64,000 nt of DNA from a virus, in the IMG/VR virus record IMGVR_UViG_3300027834_000005, positions 186,001-250,000 of that record; one strand, written 5' to 3'. A program made the position numbers and the translations under genes. The notes beneath the pieces were generated by a model. The model was not told where the DNA came from, did not search any database, and saw only the letters and a list, made by a program, of their open reading frames with translations. Shown in pieces: positions 8,351-15,084 of this stretch (positions within the stretch are counted from its first letter, which is position 1; every line of letters begins with the position of its first letter).

Positions 8351-8587
8351 ATGACAAGTTATAGCGAACTTAGCGATGTAGCACTTAGTGCCAAAATAAT
8401 GGAACTTGAGTATGACTTACGTAGAGCAAAAGCTGTGCAGAATCGCAGAGTTGGTAGTGCAACGTGGGAATGTGAAGAGTGCGGGTATAGACATACGGAT
8501 GCGGACATAGTAATATCTCATCTTGAGACGGTCCATAAATATCCACGTGAAGATGCGAACTTAAGTACTATTAGGGTACATTCATAA
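8351..8587 (+). CDS. small C2H2 zinc-finger-like protein, 78 aa
   Basis: Starts MTSYSELSDVAL with AAGGTG ribosome site 9 nt upstream. Residues about 38-62 read C-x-x-C-x12-H-x4-H (CEECGY...ISHLETVH), a classical C2H2 finger layout, preceded by a basic helix (DLRRAKAVQNRRVG). A single finger plus basic helix suggests nucleic-acid binding; the target is unknown. Lies between two tRNA genes. Confidence 0.7.
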   Translation: MTSYSELSDVALSAKIMELEYDLRRAKAVQNRRVGSATWECEECGYRHTDADIVISHLETVHKYPREDANLSTIRVHS

Positions 8588-8610
8588 AAGAATTAGTAGA
8601 AAATAAATAT

Positions 8611-8685
8611 GCGGGTGTAACTCAGCGGTAGAGTGTGTGGTTTCCAACCATTTCGTCGCAGGTTCGATCCCTGTCACCCGCTCCA
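8611..8685 (+). tRNA. tRNA-Gly(TCC)
   Basis: Acceptor GCGGGTG/CACCCGC, loop TTTCCAA, T-loop TTCGATC, encoded CCA. Confidence 0.95.
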
Positions 8686-8694
8686 AATTAAGTA

Positions 8695-8730
8695 TGGGCA
8701 GAGAGAGTTCGAACCTCTCCACCCGCTCCA
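8695..8730 (+). pseudogene. 3' tRNA fragment (T-arm plus acceptor strand)
   Basis: GAGAG-TTCGAAC-CTCTC T-arm followed by CACCCGCTCCA, identical in its acceptor strand and CCA to the tRNA-Gly just upstream. No D-arm or anticodon arm precedes it. It looks like a partial tRNA duplication and is not a working tRNA. Confidence 0.6.
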
Positions 8731-8752
8731 AATTAAAATACACGGATGTATC

Positions 8753-9100
8753 ATGGACACAGTTAATATTAATCGTTTAGAACTACTAGAAATCGTTAAA
8801 GCGAATCTAGAAACCCACAAGACAGATATTTTATCTGCTAAAACCGCACGTTTAGCACAGTACAAAGCTGATGTGGCTAAGGCGTTAGATGATCCAGAAG
8901 GATTACGGGAAATAACTGTTCCTAAAGTGCCAGATAACACTACTGAGTATGAGAGTACAGTTCGTAAATTAGAATTATCGGTAGATGACGTGATTGCATT
9001 AGAATCACATGAGTTTGACAACTATGTGATGGATAAATGGCACAGTACGCGTTTGTTAAAAGGTATGTTGAACACCTATAGTGCTTCGGGTATGCTTTAA
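8753..9100 (+). CDS. hypothetical helical protein, 115 aa
   Basis: Start MDTVNINRLELLEIV chosen because it follows the tRNA fragment. Mostly helical with charged repeats (KTARLAQYKADVAKAL). No family recognised. Ends 4 bp before the nuclease gene. Confidence 0.65.
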   Translation: MDTVNINRLELLEIVKANLETHKTDILSAKTARLAQYKADVAKALDDPEGLREITVPKVPDNTTEYESTVRKLELSVDDVIALESHEFDNYVMDKWHSTRLLKGMLNTYSASGML

Positions 9101-9104
9101 TAGC

Positions 9105-9566
9105 ATGAAGAGTTTATTATTTGTCTTACTGCTGACATTTAGTGGCATAACAAATGCATCGTATCTGCTTATGCCAATCGATGGTGTGTATGATGGAGAT
9201 ACGATATATACTCACTTTCATGAGAAGAGAATACCTCCACCACTTAATGTATTGCGTGTTAGGGTTCAACACATAGATACACCTGAAATGCCTGCGGCGT
9301 CTTATGTTGAGACTGGCAAGCTTAATAAGGCTAAGTGTGACGCAGAAGCATTACTTGCAACACAAGCTAAGTTTGCATTAGTTAAGATGATTGGTGATTC
9401 AACTACCATGAAGTTAACTAATTTTGACTGGGGTTCATACCCTAGGAGAATTGTAGCCGACGTCAAGATTAATGGTCAAGACGTAGGACAGTTTCTGATA
9501 AATAACGGATATGCCGTCTACGATGATGGCAAAACATCAGTTGATAATAAAGACTGGTGTAAATGA
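9105..9566 (+). CDS. secreted staphylococcal-nuclease-like (SNase) nuclease
   Basis: 153 aa. Residues 1-18 are a signal peptide (MKSLLFVLLLTFSGITNA). The mature part has the SNase core: VYDGDTIY, VRVQHIDTPEMP and YPRRIVADV, matching the Ca-binding Asp, the R-x-x-x-x-DTPE segment and the second catalytic Arg of thermonucleases. The family cuts DNA and RNA. A signal peptide means that it would act in the periplasm or outside, for example degrading incoming competitor DNA or host DNA after lysis. The start at MKSLL keeps the signal peptide at the N-terminus; an upstream in-frame ATG overlaps the previous gene. Confidence 0.85.
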   Translation: MKSLLFVLLLTFSGITNASYLLMPIDGVYDGDTIYTHFHEKRIPPPLNVLRVRVQHIDTPEMPAASYVETGKLNKAKCDAEALLATQAKFALVKMIGDSTTMKLTNFDWGSYPRRIVADVKINGQDVGQFLINNGYAVYDDGKTSVDNKDWCK

Positions 9567-9572
9567 TTTAAT

Positions 9573-9650
9573 TGCGCGGTAGTGAAGCTTGGTCATCACG
9601 CAAGGCTCATAACCTTGAGATCGGCGGTTCGAATCCGTCCTGCGCTACCA
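9573..9650 (+). tRNA. tRNA-Met(CAT), 1:72 mismatch
   Basis: Loop CTCATAA on CAAGG/CCTTG, T-loop TTCGAAT, encoded CCA. Position 1:72 is T-T, unpaired. A 1:72 mismatch is a hallmark of initiator tRNA, so this may be an initiator-like tRNA, although the anticodon stem lacks the three G-C pairs typical of bacterial initiators. Confidence 0.85.
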
Positions 9651-9671
9651 AATTCTATTAGGTCTTAAGAC

Positions 9672-10175
9672 ATGAAAATAGATATTATTGACTTCGAGGC
9701 GTCCGCCTTGCAGTATCCAAGTTTCCCAATACAAGTTGCTATTATAAAAGAAGACGGTTCTACCTTTGATAGGTATATTCGTCCGTCTGATAAATGGATA
9801 GAGACGTATAATTGGGACCCTGCCTCACAAGACATACATAATATACCACTTAATACGTTACTGGACATTGGTAAGCCTTTAAAAGAAGTCGCTGAAGACC
9901 TTAATGAATTCGTCGGTGATGGTACTGTATATTGTGACGGTGGATTGTACGATATTGGCTGGTGTAACGAACTCTATGAAGCGGCTAAAATTAAAAGAAC
10001 ATTTAGGCTAGGTAGTGTCACTGAATTGTATGAGTATCATGCCGGTGATAAACAGTTATGGGAAGTAAAACAGATAGCTGCTGATAAACTAAAACTAAAA
10101 GAGCATGATGCTCTTAATGACGTCAAGATCATACAATTGGCTGTTAATTGGAAGAGAAATAACTACATACCATGA
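9672..10175 (+). CDS. DnaQ-like DEDDh 3'-5' exonuclease
   Basis: 167 aa, single RNase H-fold exonuclease domain. Exo I motif IIDFEAS (D, E), Exo II around YCDGGLYDIGW, Exo III EHDALNDV (H and D). Closest in layout to small phage exonucleases and oligoribonuclease/DnaQ proteins. Two metal ions held by the DEDD residues would catalyse 3'-5' removal of nucleotides from DNA or RNA. Its place inside the tRNA array hints at RNA processing or repair, but this is inference. Overlaps the next gene by 4 bp. Confidence 0.8.
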   Translation: MKIDIIDFEASALQYPSFPIQVAIIKEDGSTFDRYIRPSDKWIETYNWDPASQDIHNIPLNTLLDIGKPLKEVAEDLNEFVGDGTVYCDGGLYDIGWCNELYEAAKIKRTFRLGSVTELYEYHAGDKQLWEVKQIAADKLKLKEHDALNDVKIIQLAVNWKRNNYIP

Positions 10176-10390
10176 AGCAGATATTGACAGTGGAGAATAT
10201 ACAGACATTGACGGTTTCTGAGGACGAAATTCTCATAGTTACCGTTGATTGTACTGATATGCCTAGGAGTAAACAAGCGGCATATATGGAAGACGTATTG
10301 AAGTTCGTTAAAGAACAAGTTGATTGTAAGGTAATAGTATTTCCGTCAACCATTAAGGTATCAAAAATAAGTACTGATGCCGATAACTAA
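10172..10390 (+). CDS. hypothetical protein, 72 aa
   Basis: Start codon overlaps the exonuclease stop (ATGA). Compact alpha/beta sequence (LTVSEDEILIVTVDCTDM), no recognised family. Followed by a T4-type late promoter. Confidence 0.65.
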   Translation: MKQILTVENIQTLTVSEDEILIVTVDCTDMPRSKQAAYMEDVLKFVKEQVDCKVIVFPSTIKVSKISTDADN

Positions 10391-10401
10391 TGACTTTTAT
10401 T

Positions 10402-10409
10402 GATAAATA
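10402..10409 (+). promoter_or_regulatory. late promoter core GATAAATA
   Basis: T4-type late octamer 27 bp before the 280-aa gene. The leader after it can fold (TAGAAC/GTTCTA) close to the start codon. Confidence 0.65.
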
Positions 10410-10436
10410 GAACTAAAATATAGGTTCTATTTTATA

Positions 10437-11279
10437 ATGAAACTACAACATATCATTGAAAGCCTTAACGAAGCTCCAATTGGAGATTTCGAAACATCAG
10501 GCGACTTTTCTAAAAATTCATCCTTTAGAAAACCTAAAGATCGTAAGATCATAAACAATCCTAAATCTCAAGAAGTATTCAGAAAGAAATTCAGTAATAC
10601 TGACCACGACTTTAATTTTTATTTCGTAAATAGCCCTGCTGCCAACCGTCATACTGAAGTTGGTATGGTTGATATGAATTGGGTACAAGAAAATTTAGGC
10701 GAAGAAGTTGCCAATATGGTAAATCATGACGGCGATGCAATTAGTATTATCTTTACTAACAATAAAGGTGAAAAAGGTGTTACTATGACACCATGGATTG
10801 TAGCACATAGAATAGCGCATGTACTTACACGTCCAAATGTTAATCCACCGAAGATTTTAGAAGCCTACAGCGACTTCATTAAGCAAATGTCTTTGGAAGT
10901 GTTCCCTTTGTACGGGATTAATGACTTCCCTAGAAATTGGCGCGGATTCATAAGTGATCAACGAGCCATGAAGATTATGCAGTTGTTTATGTATGCAGCG
11001 GGAGACTTTAGATCCGCAAGAGATAAGAACCTGAATAACGGCGCAGAAGCATTCCATGAGATGTTCGCTCAATACCTAACGACTGGTAAAGTGAAGCTTA
11101 AAGAAATACCAAAACAATTCGGAAATAGAAATTTTAGTGCGTCGTTACAAGGTAACGGACAAATACAAGATTTCGAAATGGTAGAATACAACCACGCTCT
11201 ACAGTCAGCAGCTGACACGTTAGAGTGGGGATTAGAAGGTGGGCTAGGTGCCTATTATAATAAAGTATTCGTAATGTAA
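10437..11279 (+). CDS. late protein with metallopeptidase-like pattern, 280 aa
   Basis: Begins MKLQHIIESLNEAPIGDF, a short amphipathic leader with a Glu-containing site after it, as in T4-type capsid-targeting/propeptide sequences (inference). Centre has TPWIVAHRIAHVL: the H-x-x-x-H spacing of a zinc peptidase, but with Arg where HExxH has Glu, and later EAFHEMFAQYLTTG. It may be a degenerate metallopeptidase-like protein packaged in the head. Late promoter just upstream. No other late gene is adjacent, so it forms its own unit between early genes. Confidence 0.6.
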   Translation: MKLQHIIESLNEAPIGDFETSGDFSKNSSFRKPKDRKIINNPKSQEVFRKKFSNTDHDFNFYFVNSPAANRHTEVGMVDMNWVQENLGEEVANMVNHDGDAISIIFTNNKGEKGVTMTPWIVAHRIAHVLTRPNVNPPKILEAYSDFIKQMSLEVFPLYGINDFPRNWRGFISDQRAMKIMQLFMYAAGDFRSARDKNLNNGAEAFHEMFAQYLTTGKVKLKEIPKQFGNRNFSASLQGNGQIQDFEMVEYNHALQSAADTLEWGLEGGLGAYYNKVFVM

Positions 11280-11289
11280 GATATATGGC

Positions 11290-11318
11290 TTGACAGGGAC
11301 GTGATATAGTGATATAAT
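11290..11318 (+). promoter_or_regulatory. early sigma70 promoter
   Basis: TTGACA, 17-bp spacer, TATAAT directly after the 280-aa gene. First of two promoters before the 52-aa gene. Confidence 0.7.
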
Positions 11319-11367
11319 TCGTCCCATATTAAGAAATACTCATTTTGAGATAAAAACTTCTGAAAAT

Positions 11368-11410
11368 GATAAATAAAAGTATTGACAAAGTGTTTAAAGC
11401 ACTGTATAAT
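11368..11410 (+). promoter_or_regulatory. composite late plus early promoter
   Basis: GATAAATA (11368-11375) and, 6 bp on, TTGACA-17-TATAAT (11382-11410) with TACTCAG after the -10. A near copy of this whole block occurs at 17055-17097, so the 52-aa gene could be expressed both early and late. Confidence 0.65.
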
Positions 11411-11448
11411 ACTCAGTATAAATTAAATGACTAATAAGGTCTAGTAAA

Positions 11449-11607
11449 ATGAAAACAATTATCGCAACTACAATCGCTTCCAGTATGCTCTTATCTGCAT
11501 CACAGCGCCAAGTTGTGTCTGAACAATTGTTATCATCTCAGTCGGTTGAACGCCAACTGGAAAGACAGCCTTACGGGTTAATGAGTATCGAAGAGGATTT
11601 TATCTAA
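11449..11607 (+). CDS. small exported peptide, 52 aa
   Basis: MKTIIATTIASSMLLSASQ resembles a short signal sequence (basic start, hydrophobic core, A-S-Q border), followed by a Gln/Ser-rich tail. Single-gene unit with its own promoters and terminator, organised exactly like the 58-aa unit at 17141. No family recognised. Confidence 0.6.
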   Translation: MKTIIATTIASSMLLSASQRQVVSEQLLSSQSVERQLERQPYGLMSIEEDFI

Positions 11608-11635
11608 GTATAGATTAAAATCACAGAGAATTCAG

Positions 11636-11669
11636 AAACCCGATCTAGGCAACTAAATCGGGTTTTTTT
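11636..11669 (+). terminator. intrinsic terminator
   Basis: AACCCGAT/ATCGGGTT stem with the loop CTAGGCAACTA, then a T-run. Nearly the same hairpin ends the sister unit at 17340. Confidence 0.85.
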
Positions 11670-11697
11670 ATGCTCGAAGAAAAAGAAAAGAATTAAA

Positions 11698-11772
11698 GCA
11701 CCATTCGACTAGTGGCTAGGTCAACAGGTTTTCAACCTGCAGAAGGGGGATCGAAACCCCCATGGTGTACCA
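11698..11772 (+). tRNA. tRNA-Glu(TTC)
   Basis: Acceptor GCACCAT/ATGGTGT, loop TTTTCAA, T-loop ATCGAAA (A at 54), encoded CCA. Confidence 0.92.
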
Positions 11773-11777
11773 ACAAA

Positions 11778-11852
11778 TGGGGTGTGGCCAATAGGATAAG
11801 GCAACGGGCTTTGAACTCGTGATAGTGGGATCGTTACCCACCACCCTAGCCA
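11778..11852 (+). tRNA. tRNA-Gln(TTG) copy 1
   Basis: Acceptor TGGGGTG/CACCCTA, loop CTTTGAA, T-loop ATCGTTA (A54), encoded GCCA. Confidence 0.92.
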
Positions 11853-11876
11853 ATAAGGTAATAAAAGGTGAAAGAT

Positions 11877-11951
11877 ATGAACATGAATAAAGAGGTAAAT
11901 TTGGGGACGATTGTTCCCATAGCTATCCAGACAGCGACTACGACATTGTAA
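11877..11951 (+). CDS. possible 24-aa peptide
   Basis: MNMNKEVNLGTIVPIAIQTATTTTL with AAAGGTGAAAG ribosome site 7-10 nt upstream, squeezed between two tRNA-Gln genes. Ends 2 bp before the next tRNA. The good ribosome site is the only support. Confidence 0.35.
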   Translation: MNMNKEVNLGTIVPIAIQTATTTL

Positions 11952-11952
11952 T

Positions 11953-12026
11953 CGCGGATTAGCTAAGTGGTATAGCCTCGCACTTTGACTGCGATGTCGA
12001 GGGTTCGATTCCCTCATCCGCTGCCA
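11953..12026 (+). tRNA. tRNA-Gln(TTG) copy 2
   Basis: Loop CTTTGAC, T-loop TTCGATT, GCGGAT/ATCCGC acceptor with an unpaired 1:72 (C-T), encoded GCCA. Differs from copy 1 throughout, so it is not a recent duplicate. Confidence 0.9.
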
Positions 12027-12178
12027 CGAAAGAAGTAGAAATAAAAGTTGTAAAGAAGTAGAAAACGTGAGAAAATATAGAAGAACAGAGAAGCGGGAAG
12101 GAAATATAGGGCTGGCCTAAGAATCAGATTTGTGCAGTATTGATTGCCTCTCATTAATAAAATAATGAGGACAATATA

Positions 12179-12427
12179 ATGAAAAGTTTATTAAAGAGAC
12201 ATAGAGTAAGAGCGACATTTTATCACGTAGTAGCGATACTATTTGTTTTAAGTGCAGTATGCGCAGAGTCAGGTATTATAAGTATAACGGCTGGTTTCTG
12301 GATAGGAATAGTATTATTCTTTGCAGATTATATCGCAGAGATGTATGACCCGAATCCTGAGAATCCAGGTCCATGGTTTGAATCGCACTTTCATAGATTT
12401 TATGATGGTGACGAAGATGAAGAATAG
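12179..12427 (+). CDS. small two-helix membrane protein, 82 aa
   Basis: Two hydrophobic segments, residues about 15-33 (FYHVVAILFVLSAVCAES) and 36-54 (ISITAGFWIGIVLFFADYI), with a basic N-terminus and an acidic tail ending DGDEDEE. Likely inner-membrane hairpin. No family recognised. Lies between tRNA genes. Confidence 0.65.
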   Translation: MKSLLKRHRVRATFYHVVAILFVLSAVCAESGIISITAGFWIGIVLFFADYIAEMYDPNPENPGPWFESHFHRFYDGDEDEE

Positions 12428-12430
12428 AAT

Positions 12431-12507
12431 GCGACGGTGATCCAATTGGTAGAGGTGCTAGGTTCAAGTTCTAGTTGTTGAGGGTTCGACTCCCTCTCGT
12501 CGTACCA
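12431..12507 (+). tRNA. tRNA-Leu(CAA), short variable loop
   Basis: Acceptor GCGACGG with CTCGTCG strand, loop TTCAAGT, T-loop TTCGACT, encoded CCA. Leucine tRNAs normally have a long variable arm; here it is only a few bases. Assignment follows the anticodon. Confidence 0.8.
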
Positions 12508-12521
12508 TATTAGGTGAGTAT

Positions 12522-12686
12522 ATGAAGAACAGAAACAAATGGCTACGTATACCAGAACATATTGAGAAAGAAAGAGTATACAGAGAGGCCGTAGCTCTAT
12601 TTGATCAGTTAGAAAAGAAGAACGGCGTGCTATCTACATCAGTAGCCACGTTAAGAGATAGATTGAAGAAAAGTTTTAAAGGTTAA
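12522..12686 (+). CDS. small basic protein, 54 aa
   Basis: MKNRNKWLRIPEHIEKERVY start with TTAGGTGAG upstream. Highly charged and helical, net basic, ending LRDRLKKSFKG; could bind nucleic acid. No family recognised. Fills the gap between two tRNA-Leu genes. Confidence 0.6.
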   Translation: MKNRNKWLRIPEHIEKERVYREAVALFDQLEKKNGVLSTSVATLRDRLKKSFKG

Positions 12687-12688
12687 AT

Positions 12689-12775
12689 GCGGGTGTGGCG
12701 AAGTTGGTATATGCAGCGGTTTTAGAAACCGTAGATCGGAAGATCGTGAGGGTTCGACTCCCTCCACCCGTACCA
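12689..12775 (+). tRNA. tRNA-Leu(TAG)
   Basis: Class II tRNA with long variable arm (AGATCGGAAGATC), acceptor GCGGGTG/CCACCCGT side, loop TTTAGAA, encoded CCA. Confidence 0.93.
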
Positions 12776-12790
12776 TATTGGAGAAAGAAG

Positions 12791-13126
12791 ATGGCACATT
12801 ATAGAAAGTTAGAAGTTGGTGGTATTAATTACCAATTTAATATCGGTAAACGTTATGTCGCCATCAAAGGTCCGAACGGAACAGAGCACGTAGAAAAAAG
12901 TGTTGTTGGGTTTGAAGTGCATGCCAGTGCTGCCGTTACGCCCAAGATGATCGCTGATCATATAAAGGGATGTAAAAAAGATGTCAGTGAGTACTTCCCG
13001 TCGTGCGGATGTGAAGGAGTAGAGAAGACACTAGTGGTTAATCCGTACGAAAGTGAAATTCGTGAAAAAACATATTATAACTATTGGTGTAAAAGTTGTT
13101 ATGAAAGTGTAGCGGATGATATTTAA
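12791..13126 (+). CDS. hypothetical Cys-rich protein, 111 aa
   Basis: Start MAHYRKLEVGGINYQFN with GGAGAAAG upstream. Has a C-x-C pair (PSCGCEG) and C-x-x-C (WCKSCYES), with a preceding GCKK, so a zinc site is likely. Family not recognised. Between two tRNA-Leu genes. Confidence 0.65.
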   Translation: MAHYRKLEVGGINYQFNIGKRYVAIKGPNGTEHVEKSVVGFEVHASAAVTPKMIADHIKGCKKDVSEYFPSCGCEGVEKTLVVNPYESEIREKTYYNYWCKSCYESVADDI

Positions 13127-13136
13127 AAGTTTTGAA

Positions 13137-13223
13137 GCCATGGTGGCGAAGCAGGAATATGCACCAGACTTAAAATCTGGCGGTCGAAAGATCATGCGGG
13201 TTCGATTCCCGCCCATGGCACCA
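13137..13223 (+). tRNA. tRNA-Leu(TAA)
   Basis: Class II: acceptor GCCATGG/CCATGGC, loop CTTAAAA, variable arm CGGTCGAAAGATCATG, encoded CCA. Confidence 0.94.
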
Positions 13224-13311
13224 AATACGTATAGCTGAGGATATAGCATGTTGTCTTCCAAGGCCTGAAAAGGTAGCGCAGCCAGAAGGTTAGGCATGCT
13301 GAGATTTTAAT

Positions 13312-13382
13312 ACGTCGGGCAGCGGATGCAAGAGAGATTACGAATCTTTCTGTCGGTGGTTCGAATCCACCTCGGCGTACCA
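13312..13382 (+). tRNA. tRNA-Arg(ACG) with reduced D-arm
   Basis: Acceptor ACGTCGG/TCGGCGT, anticodon arm with loop TTACGAA, T-arm GGTGG-TTCGAAT-CCACC, encoded CCA. The D-arm is cut down to GCAGCGGATGC. Could be a degraded gene or a D-arm-reduced tRNA. Confidence 0.7.
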
Positions 13383-13400
13383 ATTTTTACGGAGAGTTCC

Positions 13401-13535
13401 ATGGGAACAGTTATAGACCTAGAATCTTATAGAACATCAAGAATGAGTAAGATGGAATCTCTCAAATACACGGCAGAAAAAGCCAAAAGGCTAGCCGAAA
13501 GGATTGATAGGAAAATCGAGAAAATGAAGAAGTAA
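13401..13535 (+). CDS. small helical basic protein, 44 aa
   Basis: MGTVIDLESYRTSRMSKMES with GGAGAG ribosome site. Predicted to be one long basic helix ending KIEKMKK. No family recognised. Confidence 0.6.
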   Translation: MGTVIDLESYRTSRMSKMESLKYTAEKAKRLAERIDRKIEKMKK

Positions 13536-13542
13536 GTTTAAT

Positions 13543-13620
13543 GCACTTGTCGTCTAACTGGAATAGGATACCTGACTTTCAATCAGGGGAATGCGGGATC
13601 GAGGCCCGTCAAGTGTACCA
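13543..13620 (+). tRNA. tRNA-Glu(TTC) copy 2
   Basis: Acceptor GCACTTG/CAAGTGT, loop CTTTCAA, T-loop ATCGAGG (A54), encoded CCA. Confidence 0.9.
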
Positions 13621-13626
13621 TTTTAT

Positions 13627-13760
13627 GGGACTGGCTGAAGGCAGCTAAGGTAGAGGTTCGATTCCTCTTTTAAGTCTGGACAGACGGAGGTTCGATTCCT
13701 CATTACGTCTACTGGTATACTTGCGAGTGTAGATGGGTTCGACTCCCGACAGTTCCAACA
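13627..13760 (+). ncRNA. long tRNA-like RNA with three T-arm-like hairpins
   Basis: Perfect 7-bp acceptor GGGACTG/CAGTTCC encloses 134 nt that contain three successive hairpins with T-loops (AGAGG-TTCGATT-CCTCT, GGAGG-TTCGATT-CCTCA, TGGG-TTCGACT-CCCG). It ends ACA, not CCA. No standard D-arm or anticodon arm. Either fused tRNA remnants or a real tRNA-like RNA. Confidence 0.5.
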
Positions 13761-13761
13761 T

Positions 13762-13864
13762 TTTAAGGTAGCAAATACCAAACGCTACCTTGGTGAAAAG
13801 GTTGGCCTAGTAGTAAGAGGTGGTACTCTTGTGAAAAGCTGGCCTTAGTAACCTAAATTTTAAT
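13762..13864 (+). other. non-coding spacer with strong hairpin
   Basis: AAGGTAGC/GCTACCTT forms an 8-bp stem and AAGAG/CTCTT a second. AGGTT/AACCT could close the rest. No gene and no T-run seen. Confidence 0.35.
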
Positions 13865-13941
13865 GCGTCCTTGGCCAAATTGGATAAGGCACCGGATTTC
13901 TACTCCGACGATTCCAGATTCGAATTCTGGAGGGCGCACCA
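13865..13941 (+). tRNA. tRNA-Arg(TCT)
   Basis: Acceptor GCGTCCT/AGGGCGC, loop TTTCTAC, T-loop TTCGAAT, encoded CCA. Confidence 0.94.
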
Positions 13942-14122
13942 AACATACTGTTAATGGGAAATACTAGTTTCAACCATTGACAGGCAGGGCTGAACTCGCA
14001 AGGTTCTTTCCTTTACTTGCTTAGGCATCAGACAGCGAATCGTGGATGGGTCTGAAGGGTGGCTACGCGGAGTAGTAGTGAGATAAATGATTTCTAAATT
14101 CTCACGGCAGGTAAAAAACACT
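13942..14122 (+). other. 181-bp gap in tRNA array, no gene seen
   Basis: No supported frame or tRNA. GCAAGG...CTTGC and CTCAC/GTGAG pairs suggest some RNA structure, but I cannot assign it. Confidence 0.3.
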
Positions 14123-14212
14123 AGCAGATAATCCATGATGGTGATTGGGTGCGCTTGGAAAGCGTTGCGAGGGCTGATACCCCTTTCGGATCGATACCGA
14201 TGTCTGCTACCA
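14123..14212 (+). tRNA. tRNA-Ser(GGA)
   Basis: Class II: acceptor AGCAGAT/GTCTGCT, loop TTGGAAA, variable arm, T-arm TCGG-ATCGATA-CCGA (A54), encoded CCA. Confidence 0.9.
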
Positions 14213-14220
14213 AATTTAAT

Positions 14221-14295
14221 GCTCCTGTCGTCTAATGGCTAGGATATCGCGTTCTCAGCGCGGGGAAGACGGATCGATACCGTCCAGGAGTACCA
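14221..14295 (+). tRNA. tRNA-Glu(CTC)
   Basis: Acceptor GCTCCTG/CAGGAGT, loop TTCTCAG, T-loop ATCGATA (A54), encoded CCA. Confidence 0.92.
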
Positions 14296-14301
14296 ATTTA
14301 T

Positions 14302-14390
14302 AGTAGGTTAATTCGTCGGGGACGGACACGGCTTTGAATACCGTTGGAGGGTTAATAGCCCTTGGGGATCGATACCTCAATCTACTGCCA
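14302..14390 (+). tRNA. tRNA-Ser(TGA)
   Basis: Class II: acceptor AGTAGGT/ATCTACT, loop TTTGAAT, variable arm GGAGGGTTAATAGCCCTT, T-loop ATCGATA (A54), GCCA end. Confidence 0.88.
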
Positions 14391-14404
14391 ATTAAGGAAA
14401 TATT

Positions 14405-14584
14405 ATGTTTGCCAGATTACAACGTAAATATTTTAAGTATAGGGCCAGACTAGCTCAAGATGATATGTATATGACTATGGGCATGTTCAATGTAAAAGAA
14501 GAGCAGTTGTATGGAAACTATTCATATAATATAAGTAAGGCTAAACGTGATTACTATCTCACTAGGGCCAAGTGGGCTATCTAA
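14405..14584 (+). CDS. small basic protein, 59 aa
   Basis: MFARLQRKYFKYRARLAQDD, preceded by AAGGAAATATT. Rich in Tyr, Arg and Lys. No family recognised. Its 3' end overlaps by 8 bp with the end of the leftward ParB-like gene, so the two genes converge. Confidence 0.6.
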   Translation: MFARLQRKYFKYRARLAQDDMYMTMGMFNVKEEQLYGNYSYNISKAKRDYYLTRAKWAI

Positions 14585-14915
14585 GTTCGATTGACTTGGA
14601 TTGTTCTTGATCTAAAACATAACCTTGTAGATTGTCTACTTTGTTCTGTACTGCTTGATGTACGCGATGGTAACCGTCTATTAACATAAGACCTTTTTCC
14701 AACTCTACGATAAGCACAGGAGAGTTCTTCTCAGACCCCATGGCGTGGTCGTGATCGACTCTTACAAAACCTAGCATACTAGCTAGGTCTGAGGTGTTAA
14801 ATGTCTCTACGGGAACTCCGTGAGCCTTTACAAGGTCATATCCCTTGTCTACGTCCCATGTCTTTCCGAGCATGGTAAACGTTTCACCTTTGTTGTTAAA
14901 TTCTAATAGTCTCAT
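14577..14915 (-). CDS. ParB/Srx-fold-like protein with MRLLEF leader
   Basis: 112 aa, on the minus strand inside an otherwise plus-strand region. Residues about 78-88 LMLIDGYHRVHQA match the ParB-N/sulfiredoxin-like signature (hydrophobic-DGxHR). The N-terminus MRLLEFNNKG is nearly the same as that of the 118-aa late gene at 45499 (MRLLEFNTTD), which suggests a shared targeting leader. A late promoter core lies only 5 bp upstream of the ATG. ParB-fold phage proteins include DNA-binding and nucleotide-using enzymes; the exact role is unknown. Confidence 0.65.
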   Translation of the reverse strand: MRLLEFNNKGETFTMLGKTWDVDKGYDLVKAHGVPVETFNTSDLASMLGFVRVDHDHAMGSEKNSPVLIVELEKGLMLIDGYHRVHQAVQNKVDNLQGYVLDQEQSKSIELR

Positions 14916-14920
14916 GACTA

Positions 14921-14928
14921 TATTTATC
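14921..14928 (-). promoter_or_regulatory. late promoter core GATAAATA
   Basis: Leftward T4-type late octamer, 5 bp before the ATG of the ParB-like gene, implying an almost leaderless mRNA. Confidence 0.6.
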
Positions 14929-14934
14929 AGTTAC

Positions 14935-15023
14935 GGTAGATAATCCTGACAGGGTCAGGCACTGTTTCGAAAACAGTAGGAGGACTTGCGTGCCTTGGGG
15001 ATCGTTACCTCTATCTACCTCCA
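14935..15023 (+). tRNA. tRNA-Ser(CGA)
   Basis: Class II: acceptor GGTAGAT/ATCTACC, loop TTCGAAA on CTGT/ACAG, T-arm with ATCGTTA loop (A54), encoded CCA. Fourth member of a near-full serine set. Confidence 0.88.
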
Positions 15024-15031
15024 TTCAAGCG

Positions 15032-15060
15032 TTGACATTAAGTTTAAAGCGGCATAGTAT
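15032..15060 (+). promoter_or_regulatory. early sigma70 promoter
   Basis: TTGACA, 17-bp spacer with AGTTTAAAGC, TAGTAT. Drives the three-gene unit starting at 15085. Confidence 0.7.
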
Positions 15061-15084
15061 ACATTTTTCACTGAGGTCACAGCC

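Noticed and set aside
8674-9021. Minus-strand 115-codon frame opposite the 8753 gene
   Set aside because: Antisense to a better supported gene and to tRNA sequence; composition is Ser-rich shadow type.
10800-10850. Active HExxH metallopeptidase in the 280-aa late protein
   Set aside because: The key Glu is replaced by Arg (AHRIAH), so activity is not claimed; only the likeness is noted.
13627-13760. CRISPR-like repeat from the recurring GAGGTTCGATTCCTC
   Set aside because: Repeats are T-arms of tRNA remnants with irregular spacing; no unique spacers and no cas genes.
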